NCBI GenBank assembly: GCA_023846275.1
Contig: CM043878.1
Coordinates: 10,671,501 to 10,735,500, forward strand
Direction: 5' to 3'
Length of the DNA stretch: 64,000 nt
Origin: Vanilla planifolia
Lineage: Eukaryota; Streptophyta; Magnoliopsida; Asparagales; Orchidaceae
In this document: piece after piece, positions 1-12,300 of the stretch
How positions within the stretch are numbered: position 1 is the stretch's first letter
How the letters are laid out: each line of letters begins with the position of its first letter
Notes under the pieces: generated by a model
Told to the model about the DNA's origin: nothing
The model's database searches: none
What the model saw: the letters and a program-made list of their open reading frames with translations, nothing else
Translations under genes and position numbers: made by a program

Positions 1-700
1 TAATTTTGTATCACTACATTTAATATCATGCTTACATAGTTAATTATGTCAAATATTTTTACATACTAATTTTTCAAAGTTAAAAAAATACACATGGAAT
101 ACAAATATAAATTTTCTTATTATTTTATATAATAGTATTACATCAATACATCTAGATCACATACATATAATATTTATGATAGATTATTTATCTTATAATT
201 TTTCTTGTTGCTTACGGTTGATCTATAACTATCCAATTTTTCCAATGTGTTAATTTTAGACTATCGATTATAATTTTCTCAACAAAATTATATACACTAT
301 TTTTTAAAAACTTTATTAATTACACTATTTTTAAAAAACTTTTTAATGCACATCTATTTAGAACATCTTACAAATTTATCAATATCTTATTTTCAACTAG
401 ATATAATGTCATGAGTTTTTTTTTATTTTTGATTAAAAATAGTTATGTATCTTCCAGTAATGAGTTTCACTTATTTGACTATACAAATATAACCCAAATA
501 TTATCTAAAGATGTTTCGATTTCTACGACATTATTAATTTGTCAAATCAAGTATAAATTAAAATATATTGTGAAATATCCTAAAATATTAGGAAATAAAT
601 GATTATAAAATATAAAAATAAATATATAATTGGTAGATCTTGGTGAGATTAGTCTAAAAATGATTTTTCGTCTTGGTCGGAATTTTTTTTTAAAATTTTG
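1..700. other. AT-rich sequence, no gene seen
   Basis: Very AT-rich DNA with short homopolymer runs and a near-duplicate short motif (a cactatttttaaaaaactttt-like phrase occurs twice near 293-345). The short open frames here have no recognisable domains and the amino-acid make-up expected from AT-rich noise. Nothing functional can be supported. Confidence 0.6.
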
Positions 701-779
701 TGAATTATTGAAGATAATTTGTATAAATACATATATAATTTTATATATATATATAATTATATCATGTATATGTGTTACC

Positions 780-969
780 GAAAAGAGTATTTTCTTTTAT
801 TCTCCAAACTCGTGCCCGACGCTTCACAGTGCCCTAAGTTAGGGTTTTTGAGCTCGCCGACGGGAATTTTGCCGGAGAGCCGTTTCGTGGATTGTGAATA
901 CGTCGATTTCCATCATCCTTTCGAGGGAATCAAGGATTTGAAGCGGATTTGCACCGTCGGGAAACTCGC
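780..969 (+). other. Candidate 5' exon (possibly untranslated) ending at a strong donor
   Basis: This is a GC-richer island in AT-rich surroundings. It contains a telo-box and ends exactly at a consensus donor, GTAAGT at 970-975. One plus frame stays open through most of it (…SSPTGILPESRFVDCEYVDF…) but has no convincing start codon, and I do not recognise the peptide. The next plus-strand coding exon is DAD1, which begins just after a possible acceptor at 9141-9147, so this could be a remote 5' untranslated exon of DAD1; that would need an 8-kb leader intron. It could equally be the first exon of a separate or lost gene. The minus strand is also open here, so the orientation rests on the donor and is not certain. 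Confidence 0.35.
839..847 (+). promoter_or_regulatory. Telo-box-like element TTAGGGTTT
   Basis: TTAGGGTTT, the reverse complement of AAACCCTAA, is common near transcription starts of plant housekeeping and translation genes. Here it lies inside the GC-rich island about 120 bases before the GTAAGT donor, which supports a nearby 5' gene end. The motif is short and can occur by chance. Confidence 0.4.
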
Positions 970-975
970 GTAAGT

Positions 976-1234
976 CGGAAAAGTTGAAAACTACAATTGA
1001 TTTTATTTTCGCAATTTTCAATTTGAAATTTATGAGATTCTAAGTAAAAATCATCATGCGAGATTTCAATTAGAGTTTTATGTTGTTTTCTGGAAGATTT
1101 GGGGAAACCGCCGGCGGCAAGGAAAATTAGGCATGCGGTAAACAGATTTTTTGTCACTATGATTTCTAAATTTACAGTTTAGCATCAGAAGTTTTTTTTT
1201 TTTTAAAATTTAAATGAGTTGCCGCTCTATGTCG
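976..1234. other. Putative intronic sequence, no gene seen
   Basis: AT-rich sequence following the GTAAGT donor, with one GC-rich patch (ccgccggcggcaagg near 1109) and a run of T near 1190-1204. No coding signal is clear. If the upstream block is an exon, this is the start of its intron. Confidence 0.3.
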
Positions 1235-1380
1235 CTGTACAAATGGAGCATTGTATAGGTAATAACGATTTTAAGTGAGGTTAATTGACAATTATGCATT
1301 AATTTGTTTAATAACTGAAATATTTTTATTTTGATATATAGATGTTTTAATATATATTTTAAGTAAATTTGAGTGCTTGA
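1235..1380 (+). repeat. Copy 1 of a ~140-bp dispersed direct repeat flanking DAD1
   Basis: The stretch from ctgtacaaat through taacgattttaagtgaggttaa, tatgcattaatttgtttaata and tatatagatgttttaa is matched, in the same orientation and with scattered differences, at 15294-15435, just beyond the DAD1 stop codon. Similarity fades outside these limits. It has no coding potential. It may be a short non-autonomous element or part of an old segmental duplication. Confidence 0.65.
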
Positions 1381-1466
1381 GCAAACACTCGTAGTCAAGA
1401 GATGTGCTGGTAGCCAAAAGGATTCTGTCGAGAAAAAGATGCTAAAAACCTTGGGGATGGGTTTAG

Positions 1467-1597
1467 GGCAATTCATATTATATTAACAATGGTCGAAAGC
1501 TTCGCCGAAAGTAGTTTTGTCGGCAGCGAGGGCTGCAATTATTGTTGAAATATCAACGGAAAGCAAGAAGGAGGAGGTGGTGTGGAGGTAAAGATCT
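1467..1597 (+). other. Second exon-like block (unrecognised)
   Basis: A GC-richer block bounded by a possible acceptor (gggtttag, ending 1466) and two possible donors, GTAAAG at 1588 and GTGAGT at 1598. One plus frame from 1493 reads SKASPKVVLSAARAAIIVEI and continues STESKKEEVVW, which looks like protein in composition. An ATG at 1489 is in a different frame that stops after 18 codons. I do not recognise the peptide. It may be a second leader exon joined to the 780-969 block or a relic of a lost gene. Confidence 0.3.
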
Positions 1598-1603
1598 GTG
1601 AGT

Positions 1604-4334
1604 ACCTAACTCGACGTTTGTGCTTCTTGGTTGTGATTTCTCTAATTTCTGATAAATAAGATAGGATTTGGTTCTAATCAAGGTCTTACTTGGTTATTTG
1701 ATCGATGGTATGTAGAATCTCTTGAGTTGTGCAAGCTAAGGTTTTGGGATAGGGCCAACCGAGAAGAGAGAAAATGCTTGAAGAGTGAGAAAGTGAAAAT
1801 TCATTATTTGGAAACTAGTTGCGTGATATAATTTAAAGTTAACACAAATATAACGCTCTCGAGTTTTAAGTCATTCATACAATAAGAAAAAAATATTGTA
1901 TTTATATAACGAAGTTTGGAATTAAGATATGTACAATGTTCTTTGGTTTTAGGTTCTTAATACAAGCATGATAAACATATCGTGTTTAAGCGAAACTTTT
2001 CATATTCATTATTATACATACTCATATGAATCATTCATATGCAATACATAATCATATATTTACGATGACTTTTAGTTCATTTTATCCTGAGCCAGTTTAA
2101 GTATTTTAATGTTTTGTGTAAAAAACAGTTCGTACAAGAAAAATAAAAGATGGTATTTCATCTCCTACAAACTTATCATCAACTAGCAATGGTTGAATCT
2201 CCTTACCTTGACATAAGTTATTCATATGCTCTCTCCTTTGCAAATACTTATAATCTTTTATTTAAGATGTATTCTATTGGATCTATTTAAGTTGTGAATG
2301 TGCTTTGGACCTTAAGTAGGAAAGACAGGAAGACATATCATAATAACTATGTTCTTTGTGGTTGCAGGTGTTCATAACACTGATTAAATTGAAAAACAAA
2401 GCAAACCAATCAATCCAAATTAAATTGTTTCTTCTAATATTGGTTAAGCAATTGACTTAATTTGGTCTATAGGAATTAGCCACGATTTGAGTTTCAAAAT
2501 TAATAAAAGCAAAATGAATTAATTAAAGGTTTACTTTTGCATCTAATCTATATACATAATATGTCCATATTTCAATTGTCCCATCGTTCTAACCCATGTG
2601 TTGAAGCAAATCATCCATACGGATGATAACCATACTAAAGCAACATAAACCAAATAAATCTAACACTTACTAATTTATTAAAAAGAAAGCCTACCCATTC
2701 AGTTATTTTGGTTTCACTTTGGATCAGTTAGGTTTCGAAGCATGTTTAGGTGCTCAATTTAGTTAGGTTTAGAACAAAAGAAGAGATAGATTGGAACATT
2801 GCTTAACAATTAACACTCGTTCCCTTAAGTGTGAATCACATCTTTTTTCTTGTGTGATGTTATGGTTCTTCGCCCTTGTTGTTAGTAAAAAGTAAAAATA
2901 TGCGATACAAATTTGGAGAGGAAATATTTAACCAAACCACTAGAGATACTTTTTTTTGCATTGTCATGCATTGCTCTTGCTTTCCATAGAGTAGAAATAC
3001 AACAAAGTTCTTCCATTGCCTTCTTAAGAATAGAGGACCAACTGATTGCATTAATTTTGAATGATTGGAAGTATTGTATGCCATAGTTGTTCTAAATTAT
3101 TAAATCGTTAGATCGAAGAGCAAGATATGAAAACCAATATAACTGTCCAAAACTATTTGAAACATGAAATTGTTGCATTAATTCAAATGTTACAAAAACT
3201 AAAAAAGCATGTTTGTTTATTATATATTAATAAATATTTGGTCTTCAATTTGGTTTAATCTATATAGTGATGTATCATAAAGGGCTTTTAATGCATGTAA
3301 TGCATGTTCATAAAATAAAAAAATACACATAAAATTATTTGTACCATTTAAGGTTATTTAGATTTTAATAAAAAATTAAAATCAATTTAGCCTTAATGAA
3401 TTGGATGTCCAATTAATCCTATGGGTCTATTCAATTAAAGTACCATCTTAAATAAAGTCAAATAAATATAGGCTTAGATGAATAAACTTTCTGTTGGACC
3501 TCCACAATGATGAACAGGAAGCATCAATGACCATTGTTCCCATTGCAGTGCCAAGGCAGTAACAGTATGACAACGATGGTAGAGGAGGGTGGTTGATGGT
3601 TGACAATTAGGGAATAGCAATCTGACAACAACGACAAGGTGACAGTCTAATGGCAACAACAATAGTGATTTGTGCTATTATGAACTTTGAAGAAGCAAAA
3701 AATGATCAGGCAGGTTGGTTGCATGTTTGGAGCTAGCTCTTCCATCTAACAATCAAGGCGTTAAGCCGTGTTATGAAGCTTTGATGTTCATTTAATTAAT
3801 TGTTCTTGTAAGACTAATGAGGAGCACCCTTGTTGTTTCTCATAATAAGGTATTCATTTGTCTTTATCTTTAATGATTATTTGTGGAAATTAAACCCCAA
3901 GTAAAATTGTGAAATAAATGGTTTAATTCATGTAAGAACTTTAAATAAAAAAAGTTCTCTAATATGGGCTTTTTGAAAGACACATGTAACTTTGAGGATT
4001 AGCCTTTGTCCAATTGAAATTGTATTAATCAATGGAAATTGGACCTTACCAAAGGGCTTTAACTTTGAGGATTGACCTGACACGAAATTTTTGAGTTTGG
4101 TTAGGTCCAACTTAGGCCCTTTGGTGCTTGGGTCAAGTTTAGTTAAAGTCCTTTGATGCTTAGGTAAAATCTGATTCCAATATTTTAGTGGAACCAACCA
4201 TATTTGGGTTAAGTACAAATTTAGAATGAAATTAACCAAATGTATTCCTATCTTAATGTGCATACCCTATAATATGGTTATCCCAAAAGGAAAACCCAGG
4301 GTTCTTGGCAAGACATCCGAGGCGATCATATCCT
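1604..4334. other. AT-rich intergenic or intronic DNA
   Basis: No gene is supported. A minus-strand open stretch at 2860-3084 contains, in a neighbouring frame, a phrase (EELCCISTLWKARAMHDN) faintly like the C-terminal tail of plant LINE elements; this is too weak to call. Most other open stretches are low-complexity. Confidence 0.4.
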
Positions 4335-4500
4335 CGCTAACTCAATAGATGAGAATTCAAAAGTAAGACTATAATGACAAATCATGAGATCTTGATCAAA
4401 TTTGCCAACATTAGAAGAACATCACATTTTAGAAACCTTGTACAAAATCCATATAATTTAAAAAATTAGGCAATTGTAGACAACTTCATAAAAAATATTG
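4335..4500 (+). repeat. Left arm of a ~170-bp inverted repeat
   Basis: This arm reads cgctaac…gagaattcaaaagtaag…atcatgagatcttgatcaaatt…tttaaaaaattagg…tagacaac. The reverse complement of 6751-6920 carries the same words in the same order with small gaps and substitutions. The outer edge is sharp at cgctaac on both sides, and sequence outside it differs. The arms enclose 2.25 kb with no recognisable transposase. A degenerate TIR element is possible, but no target-site duplication is obvious. Confidence 0.7.
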
Positions 4501-6750
4501 TTTGTATTTAAATTTTTTCATACTTTGCTCCTATCACCAAGTTTCTTTGTGAGGAGCATGACCTTAAAATTCTCCAAACACATCATTTTTGCAACCTTAC
4601 AAATACAGCTAACAAAATTATTTCCTATCTTTATTCAAAGGGTTGAGTTCAAAGAGTATTCTTGAAAAAAGCCCTATTTTTATCACCCACTTTTAAGGCA
4701 ATGTTTTAACTTGTTTTGTCTCCTACAAAAAGATAAGACTAGCCATAGCTTTATGCCGTTGTAGGGTTTATTGTCATCTTTCTTGCAACCTTGGGAACTT
4801 AATCAAACTCATCCATCGTTTTTTTATTTCAAGAATAAAGAAAGCATCAGACTCTTCTACAACCTTAGACTTCATTTGGAGAGCGAAGGTAGCAAACAAT
4901 GCCATTTGAATGAACTTTCATGCAAACAAGATTGAAATGGGTAGTTAAAAGAGAAGAAATTGATCATATGAGGTGTATTGGAGCATATCCCTTAGAGATT
5001 GGTGGCATAACTTCCCTTGTTCAAATTAGTACTTGTTTCTTAAATTGAAGACGAAGAACTAACTCAACCTAAACTGGCAAAGTTGCTTACGATGTCTATT
5101 AAAAAGTTATACAAATAATGAACCCAATAAAGTTTGGAAAACACATCATTAATTATTTCTAAAGAAATATGTCAATCCATAATCTATTTGTTGGCTTGTC
5201 AAACAAAATTTCATAACAAAACTTATGAATAGGGTTAACGAGAAAATTTTATAAAAGATCTAGGATCATAAATATTCATATCATAAGACATTTTATCAAA
5301 ATAACTTCAAAAAATCAACTAAAGAATAACAATTTACCAAATTAAATGTTCTTGTCATGCAAAACTTTAAGTTTACTACCATTTATATAATTAGTGATAT
5401 CCATTAGAATAAATAATGATAAAGTATATATATTCACATGATTAGAATTTTAAATAATAGGAAACTTTGATGCAATGGATATAATATGTACTAATTGAAT
5501 AAAAGATACAATCTCTAAGACATTATAAATTGAAGATACATTACCTTATTTAGTCAAGTTTAAGCAAGGAAAACATATTTGTGATTCCATGATTTGAAAT
5601 CACGAATAACAAAAATAAAAAAACAATAATTTTATAGTAAATATGCCCTGGACACTTGTGTTCAGTTTTGTCTATGTGTCTCTTTTGGGTTCGATGTTGT
5701 TGTAGCCTCTTCTAGGGATCATACTTGATTCTTAAGAGTCCAGTATTGTGCCATTTTGAAAGACATTTGTAGACTTCATCAAAAATCGATGTGTAAAGGA
5801 CTTACCAACTTGCATTTGCAAAGTCATGGGGAAAGCTCGACCTTTTAGTTGGGTTAGATATAAATTAACTATTGGACAAATCACCTAAAAAACTGTTTCT
5901 TGCAATTAAATATTTTCTCCATGATTCTATTTTCATACTCATGTTTTGACACTATAAAAAAACACATTCTAGTATCTTGGGGTGTCATTTCACTCAACCT
6001 TTATAAATGTCATGATTTCAATCATAGTTTTTTCACTTGTTTTAACATTTTTCCTTGTTTGCCTCTAATGTTTAAATTTTACGTATTTTATTCATTTTTC
6101 TTATTTTATCACCTTTGATTGTTGATCTTAAGAGCTAATATGAAGAGAAAAGATGGGGTGGACCTCAAAACATGGCCTAACAGTTGACACTCGAGTAACA
6201 TAGTAGACTTATGGTGCATTGCAAGTTGCAGGCTAGTGTACCTAAAAAATTGGTGATGCAACTAGTGACAATGTTGGCTCAAGCAGCATGGTAACCATGC
6301 AAAGCATTGTGAAGTCAGGGCAAAAATGTTGAGCTTGTTGGTATGCAGTCTACTAGTGCAACAAAAGAAGATGACCAACAATAAATTACACATATGGAGA
6401 ATTTTGTGCTCCGTGATGGATGATATTTAGGAGGACAAGAGAAATCAGTCAAACTTTTGTTGCAAAGATATATGAACACTTTAAGAAATGTATAGATTTA
6501 AATTTTTATGATAAACCAATAAAAAATTAATATATATTATTTAACATGCCTATATCTTGCAAGTTGAGTTAAACGTAAACCCAAATTTATTTTTATAGTG
6601 AAAAATGTGATGGCATGTTTTATTTAAAGGAACGTGCAGACAAAATTTTAATGATTAATCTATATTATAAAAGTTTAAGTAGTTCTATATGTGTACAATA
6701 CTCCAAGCAACTTATCTTCCTATTCTTTTATGAAAAAATGTAACTGTAAA
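4501..6750. other. Interior of the inverted-repeat pair, no gene recognised
   Basis: 2.25 kb of AT-rich DNA between the two inverted arms. The longest open stretch (5900-6118, plus) is rich in F, S, C and L with no motif, as expected from AT-rich noise. There is no transposase-like motif, and I cannot say whether this is an element interior or unrelated filler. Confidence 0.35.
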
Positions 6751-6920
6751 AAATGTTTTTTATAAAGTTGTCTATAATTGTAACCTAATTTTTTAAATTG
6801 TATATATTTTTTATAAGATTTTTGGAATGTAATTTTGTTCTAATGTTGGAAAATTTGATCAAGATCTCATGATTTTGTCATTCTAATCTTACTTTTGAAT
6901 TCTAGTCTATTTTGTTAGCG
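6751..6920 (-). repeat. Right arm of the ~170-bp inverted repeat
   Basis: Inverted partner of 4335-4500, ending outward at gttagcg (6914-6920). Shared core words on the complementary strand include atcatgagatcttgatcaaa and the tttaaaaaattagg block. Small gaps and substitutions show that the arms are old. Confidence 0.7.
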
Positions 6921-9120
6921 TTTTCACACCTTTGTTGTGTGAAATGTTAGTCTTGTAATTCTATTTTGCTGATGTGAACTATAAAATGCCTAATATTTGT
7001 AACACTTAAATGGTAGTCTTGTTGTGAGCAATATGCTTCGTGAATTTAGTGATGGTTGAATTTCATATAATGGGATGTAAAATAATTGTAGTGAAAGTCA
7101 ATTAAATAAAACCTTGATTAGGTCGTGATTGTATATAAGTTTTGGGTTGTTATGTTTTGGGCTAGTTGCATGTATGTTCTTGATATTTGGGTATTCCAAA
7201 CATGGTAATGTAATTGTCAAGATAAATTACAGTATTTTAATATATTTTTTTTGTACTAAATGGATTGTGGATAGATTTATTAGAGATTCAATGGTAGCAA
7301 AAGACAATAGCTGCAAAGGAGTGAAGTAGACAATAATAGATGACTAAAAAGGATAAGGAGGTGGCTATTGAGTTGGTTAAATAATGACAATGGAAATGTA
7401 GGTAGAGTAAGTAAACAATGCTAGAGGTGTGAGTTGGTGGTGACAGACTATGAAAAAGGTGGAGTAGTTAGAGTAGGTGATGGCGATTGCAACAAGTGAT
7501 GGTTGATGCAGTGAAGAGATTGTTTAAGGTTTTAGTTATGTTGCAAGTTATATGAATCCAAATGAATTGATTGCAACTTTTGCATTAGGATATTTCAACA
7601 TTTTAGTTGATTTATAGTGGTGTTAATACCAGAAAAGAAATTATTTGCACATTTCTTGAGTTGAAGTCCTTTGTATCTATTTCGAATACAATGGCTTAAG
7701 AATGGGCCAAACATGAGGGATTTATCTATATCTTATCCTTATATTTTATTAGGTGATCATTTATATGGATTGTATATTAATATAAATTACTTGTATAAAC
7801 TTGTGAAAATTTACATGATGTTTGCTTAATCATTATTTTGCAGGTTAGCTTCATATATTTTTTTGGCTTAAGCGATGGATATTTGGTGATGTGTTTTCAT
7901 AGGTTTTAACGTTGGGTTATTTAAATAAGGGGTTAGTTCGTTAGGCTTTTCCAATAAGTTCAATGCATAATTTCATTGAACTTAATAAAAATGTCAATTT
8001 TATTTACTTCACATCATTTAAATTGGATGAACAATATCCCAATATTTAATTTACTGAAGAAAGTTATTAAATTTAGTGGAAAAATATAATCTGCCATAGA
8101 TTAACAAGCTATGTTTTTTTCCATAGAGTCTACATCATCATCTTTAATAAAATTGGGGGAAGCCGCTTTATGGTGAAGAAGGCAATATTTTAATAATTCC
8201 TTAGTGATTATAGTAGTACTAACCACCAAAAAAAGATCCTTACAAAACTTTGTTGTCGTTGCATTCTTCACTGCACTGTAAGGAATGAGCTAAATGTAAT
8301 TTTTCTTGTTAACTTGAAGGTAATTTAGGTTTTATTTTTAAATTTATAATGTTTGAGGTGAAGTAATATTTTTTTAACATATTGGAAATGCTTTAAAATT
8401 GATTGGACTTTAGAAGATGTACAATATGGATTGTGGTTAGAGTTGATTTTTACATCTCTGCTCAACACATTTTCTTTTGATAATACTACAGACAAAACAA
8501 TAACTGTTTATTAACAATGAAAATTTAAATCAATTCTAGCTGCACTTTTATCTGTGTTGAGTTAAGCTGTGTTTTAGACTTCATAAAATGGAATAAAATT
8601 ATTTAAAATTTCATATGGAGTTAAGCTCTTGTCCTTGTAAACAAAACTTATTCCATATTAAAAATTTTAACTTGTAAAATCTTTATACATGAGCTATTAT
8701 ACATTAATGTGAGCTCTACATGTATAGAGTGTACATAAAATACTCAGGAAAACCTTAAATGTTTTTTTGCTGTGCCCAAGAAACATTTTCCTTATTGTTC
8801 TTTTTTTCTTCATTTAGAGGTCTTGATGTGATTACCGAAAGATTTCTTCTTGTTGCCTCCATTCTTGTGGGATCTTTGTTTCCTTGTTTCCTTGTTCTTT
8901 TGCTATTCCTAAGAATTATTCTATTGTGAGACCTTTTGCAGTTCTTATTTAGCTAAATGAGTTGGGTGATATTTGGGTTCAGACATGGGAACTTTATTTA
9001 TAGTTTTGTTCTTGTTACTTGGGCCAAATTGACTACCATTCAATGGTTGATTTGGTTCAGCCATCCATGTAGTCTAGGTTTTGTCTGAGGTTTTTACTTC
9101 GTTAACGTGACTGAAAGGAG
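6921..9120. other. AT-rich DNA upstream of the DAD1 coding region
   Basis: No coding signal or known element is seen. A pyrimidine-rich tract and a possible acceptor lie at its 3' end, just before the DAD1 start codon, so the right-hand part is promoter or leader intron of DAD1. Confidence 0.4.
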
Positions 9121-9164
9121 TCGTGTAACATCGCTTGTGATTTACAGTGAAAAGGGACACAGTA

Positions 9165-9391
9165 ATGGCCAAGTCAGCTTCCAATGATGCTTTGACTCTT
9201 ATTCGTTCTTTGCGTTCAGCTTATGCTGCCACTCCTACCATCCTTAAGGTAATATATGGAGTTTAGACTGATTTATTGTTCATTTCGCCTTTTGACAGTT
9301 TAGTAACTAAATAGTTTATCATCATGCCTAAATATTTTTTCAGATTATTGATCTCTACATAGTTTTTGCAATTGCCACAGGTCTGGTCCAG
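9165..9391 (+). CDS. DAD1: DAD1 exons 1 and 2
   Basis: Exon 1 (9165-9248) holds the first 28 codons, the cytosolic N-terminus ending ATPTILK before donor GTAATA. Exon 2 (9344-9391) follows acceptor ttttttcag and gives IIDLYIVFAIATGLVQ, most of the first membrane helix, ending at donor GTATGA. The start ATG at 9165 sits 17 nt after a possible acceptor, so the leader may be spliced. Confidence 0.95.
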
Positions 9392-12300
9392 GTATGAGAA
9401 TTGACCTTTTGTAACCATTATCATAAGCTCTTTTGCACCTTGGATGCTAACTGTTAAATGACATGCTTTTGTACCTGAAATAGAAACTACATGATACTTT
9501 TCATTCTGTTTCCATTTCGTAGCCCCCTTAATGGCATAGGTTAAGGCGGGAAAATATGTCCAGTTTTTCTCAGGTGGATGCCACTTTTTTTATGTTTGCA
9601 TTTTATGGGTGCTTAGCTCTACTTTACACATTGTGCACAGTGTCTCATACCATTTCCTTTGGGACCTGAAAGAAACCTTCTACCTGTTTAGTGCTTGTTA
9701 TGTTTATGGACTTTACTCTAAAATATAAAAGGTGGCCTCTGTTAATAATCCTTATTTTCACACCTAACTTAGCTTCCATTCCTCATACAGTTTTCATTTT
9801 GATGATGATCAAAATATAGTTTTTTTGTTTAAGAGTATTCTAGTGTTGTTGAGGATCTCTTATTGTTATTCCCAAGAATGATAAAATAGCAGTTATCTGT
9901 AGATCTTTCGTTGATCAAATGGTGCAATTTCTTTTTAGCAGATCTTGATCATAGTCTTATTAGGAATATTTGGTTTTCCATATGAGACTTCAGATTAGGT
10001 ATCAATTTTTGCTGCCCTTACCTCTTTATTTCTGCTTTAGCTATAGAAAATTTTCTTTGATTTGTTTCGAATTCTAGAACCCTATGCAACAGAGAACTTG
10101 CTCTCTTGTTTTCAACCTTTCAAACTGAAAAGCATGTGAACCTGCTTTTTCTTTATAAAGTATGGCGAGATTAGATGTAGAAGAAGAAATGATGGTCAGG
10201 AACATGGGAAAGACAAATTTGGGAGGGACTTGGGGATAGAAATTTAACATTTTGACATGGTACAATATAAATCCAAATAAGCTGATTTCTAGCAAGAATG
10301 AGTCTGTACCCATTAGATCAAAACCTTGTCTAGGGCTTCTCTTGGTAAGTCCATGCCTATTGTTGAGAATCCACTAAATATATGTTCGTTTTCAGATTTG
10401 TTATTTCATCAAACATTTAATGGTTCTGAACGATGACTGACTTATTTATAAAGACAAACTAGCTGACCTGCTGAATGATTATTAAAGTAGTAAATTCAAC
10501 TCAATGAAAATAGTAGAGTTTCAATCAAACTGAAACCAAATTTTTATTTGATCACCAGTAGATATCTATATGAGTCATATATGAAGAATCTTGAAATCTA
10601 ATCTCAATAACAAAATTGCAATTCTAAGTTTTATTGAATAGGTAGCACAATTTCTCAATTAAAAATATTTTTTGATATTTTTGCAAGTGAAATAATTTTG
10701 ATTTGAATTGAATATCTATTTTATAGGCTTCACATTATTTCATTTTGGTTTCCTTTTCTTGATAAGATTCTAAGTCCACATACATATTATTTTAATGTGG
10801 TTTCTTATGTGACTTAATGTGCAACATTAAATGAAAACTTTTGGTTAACCTGTTTGTTTTTCTCTTTTATGACTTGTGCATTGATTTTATAATTTTTTCA
10901 CAATGTAATATGTGAAGAAATTATTGCGTATATGAGATATTATAATGAAACCCTAAGTTGGCTTTGAACATGTATATTTTTGGGATTGAGATTTTGCTGT
11001 ACTTTCGATTCATTAATATATCTATTGTCTAGATGGAAATAACGAACTTTGATATGAAATGTTTGTTATATTTTTTTAGATTGAAAAAAAATGGTTGCTT
11101 GAATTTCCGAAGGTTAGATTTAATGTATTGAAGTAATTAGTACTAAGGTTGTTAGTTTTTGAGATTAACTCTTTCGTAATTCATAATGTATATTGATAAT
11201 GTTTGTTGCCATGGTACTTCACAAGGAATTGGCATATACTGGGTTGAAAAAATTGCATAAATGGGAGGGAATATCGTAGAACATAAAAATACATAGATAT
11301 GAAGCCTAAGATAAAACATGCACATACGCCTTAGTTTGTGCAAAATTAGTTCTGTACAAATTTTTTATGAATATAACAAATTTTAACTCCAATTGCAATT
11401 TGGAAAAATTGTCTTCAATTATTTCTTTTGTGTGAGAACATGATGTTTTATTCAAAAGTTTTATAACATCTGTATGACTTTGTATGAAGAAACTTTGATG
11501 TTTTTGAGGTTATAGTTTTAATTTCTAATTTCCATGATTCATCTTTCTTGAGAACAATTTTATGAAACAAGGTAACATGCTAAATTCATAGTGGAATATA
11601 GATAAATAAAGGATTCAAAAGGTAAAAATAAATACACTATAAATATTGCACAGTATTCCAAAACAGTGTATTGATGAATGTAGTTCATTTGATGGTGTTT
11701 TAGTAGATCAAAAAGCTAGAGGCGCAGCATTTGAAATCTCTTGATTGACATTCTATTATAATGCATTTTGTATGCTTGGAAAAGTCATGCCATTAAATTT
11801 ACTAAACATGAGTATGGTCTAAAAGACATTCTACTCAACATACTTAATGGCTAGATTAGAATCACGGGGCATGAAGTTCAACATACCTAAGGGTCAACCA
11901 ATATTAATCACTCAACATCTAGTTGGATCATAACATCTAAACTAAACCCTCCACACCCAATGGTCAATTTGAGAGAAATCAATATCACATATGATTGTGT
12001 AATAAACATTCAAATTAGTTGTTATTGATTATAGAATGTTTTTTTTGTATAGTAATCATATAATTACAAATTGGACATATCGCTTAGGTGCTCAACTATT
12101 GTGTGCTTAATAAAAGTTGTAATCAATTTAGAAAGTTTTGTAATTTGAAGATAACAAGTTGATTTATGTTAGTTTTGGTCAATGGAACATGAATTCAGCA
12201 TGGGAATATGAATACCATACAAATAGGAAAAATTTTAACAAAGTAGGAAACAGATACATCTGAACACCACAATTAAATATAATAAGAATAATTAAATATA

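Noticed and set aside
839..1021. Minus-strand frame MKIAKIKSIVVFNF… as a gene
   Set aside because: The plus strand has the telo-box and a perfect donor at the composition boundary; the minus frame has no splice support.
4335..6920. Mutator-like transposon call for the inverted arms
   Set aside because: Arm length fits, but no transposase, no known terminal motif and no clear target-site duplication could be seen.
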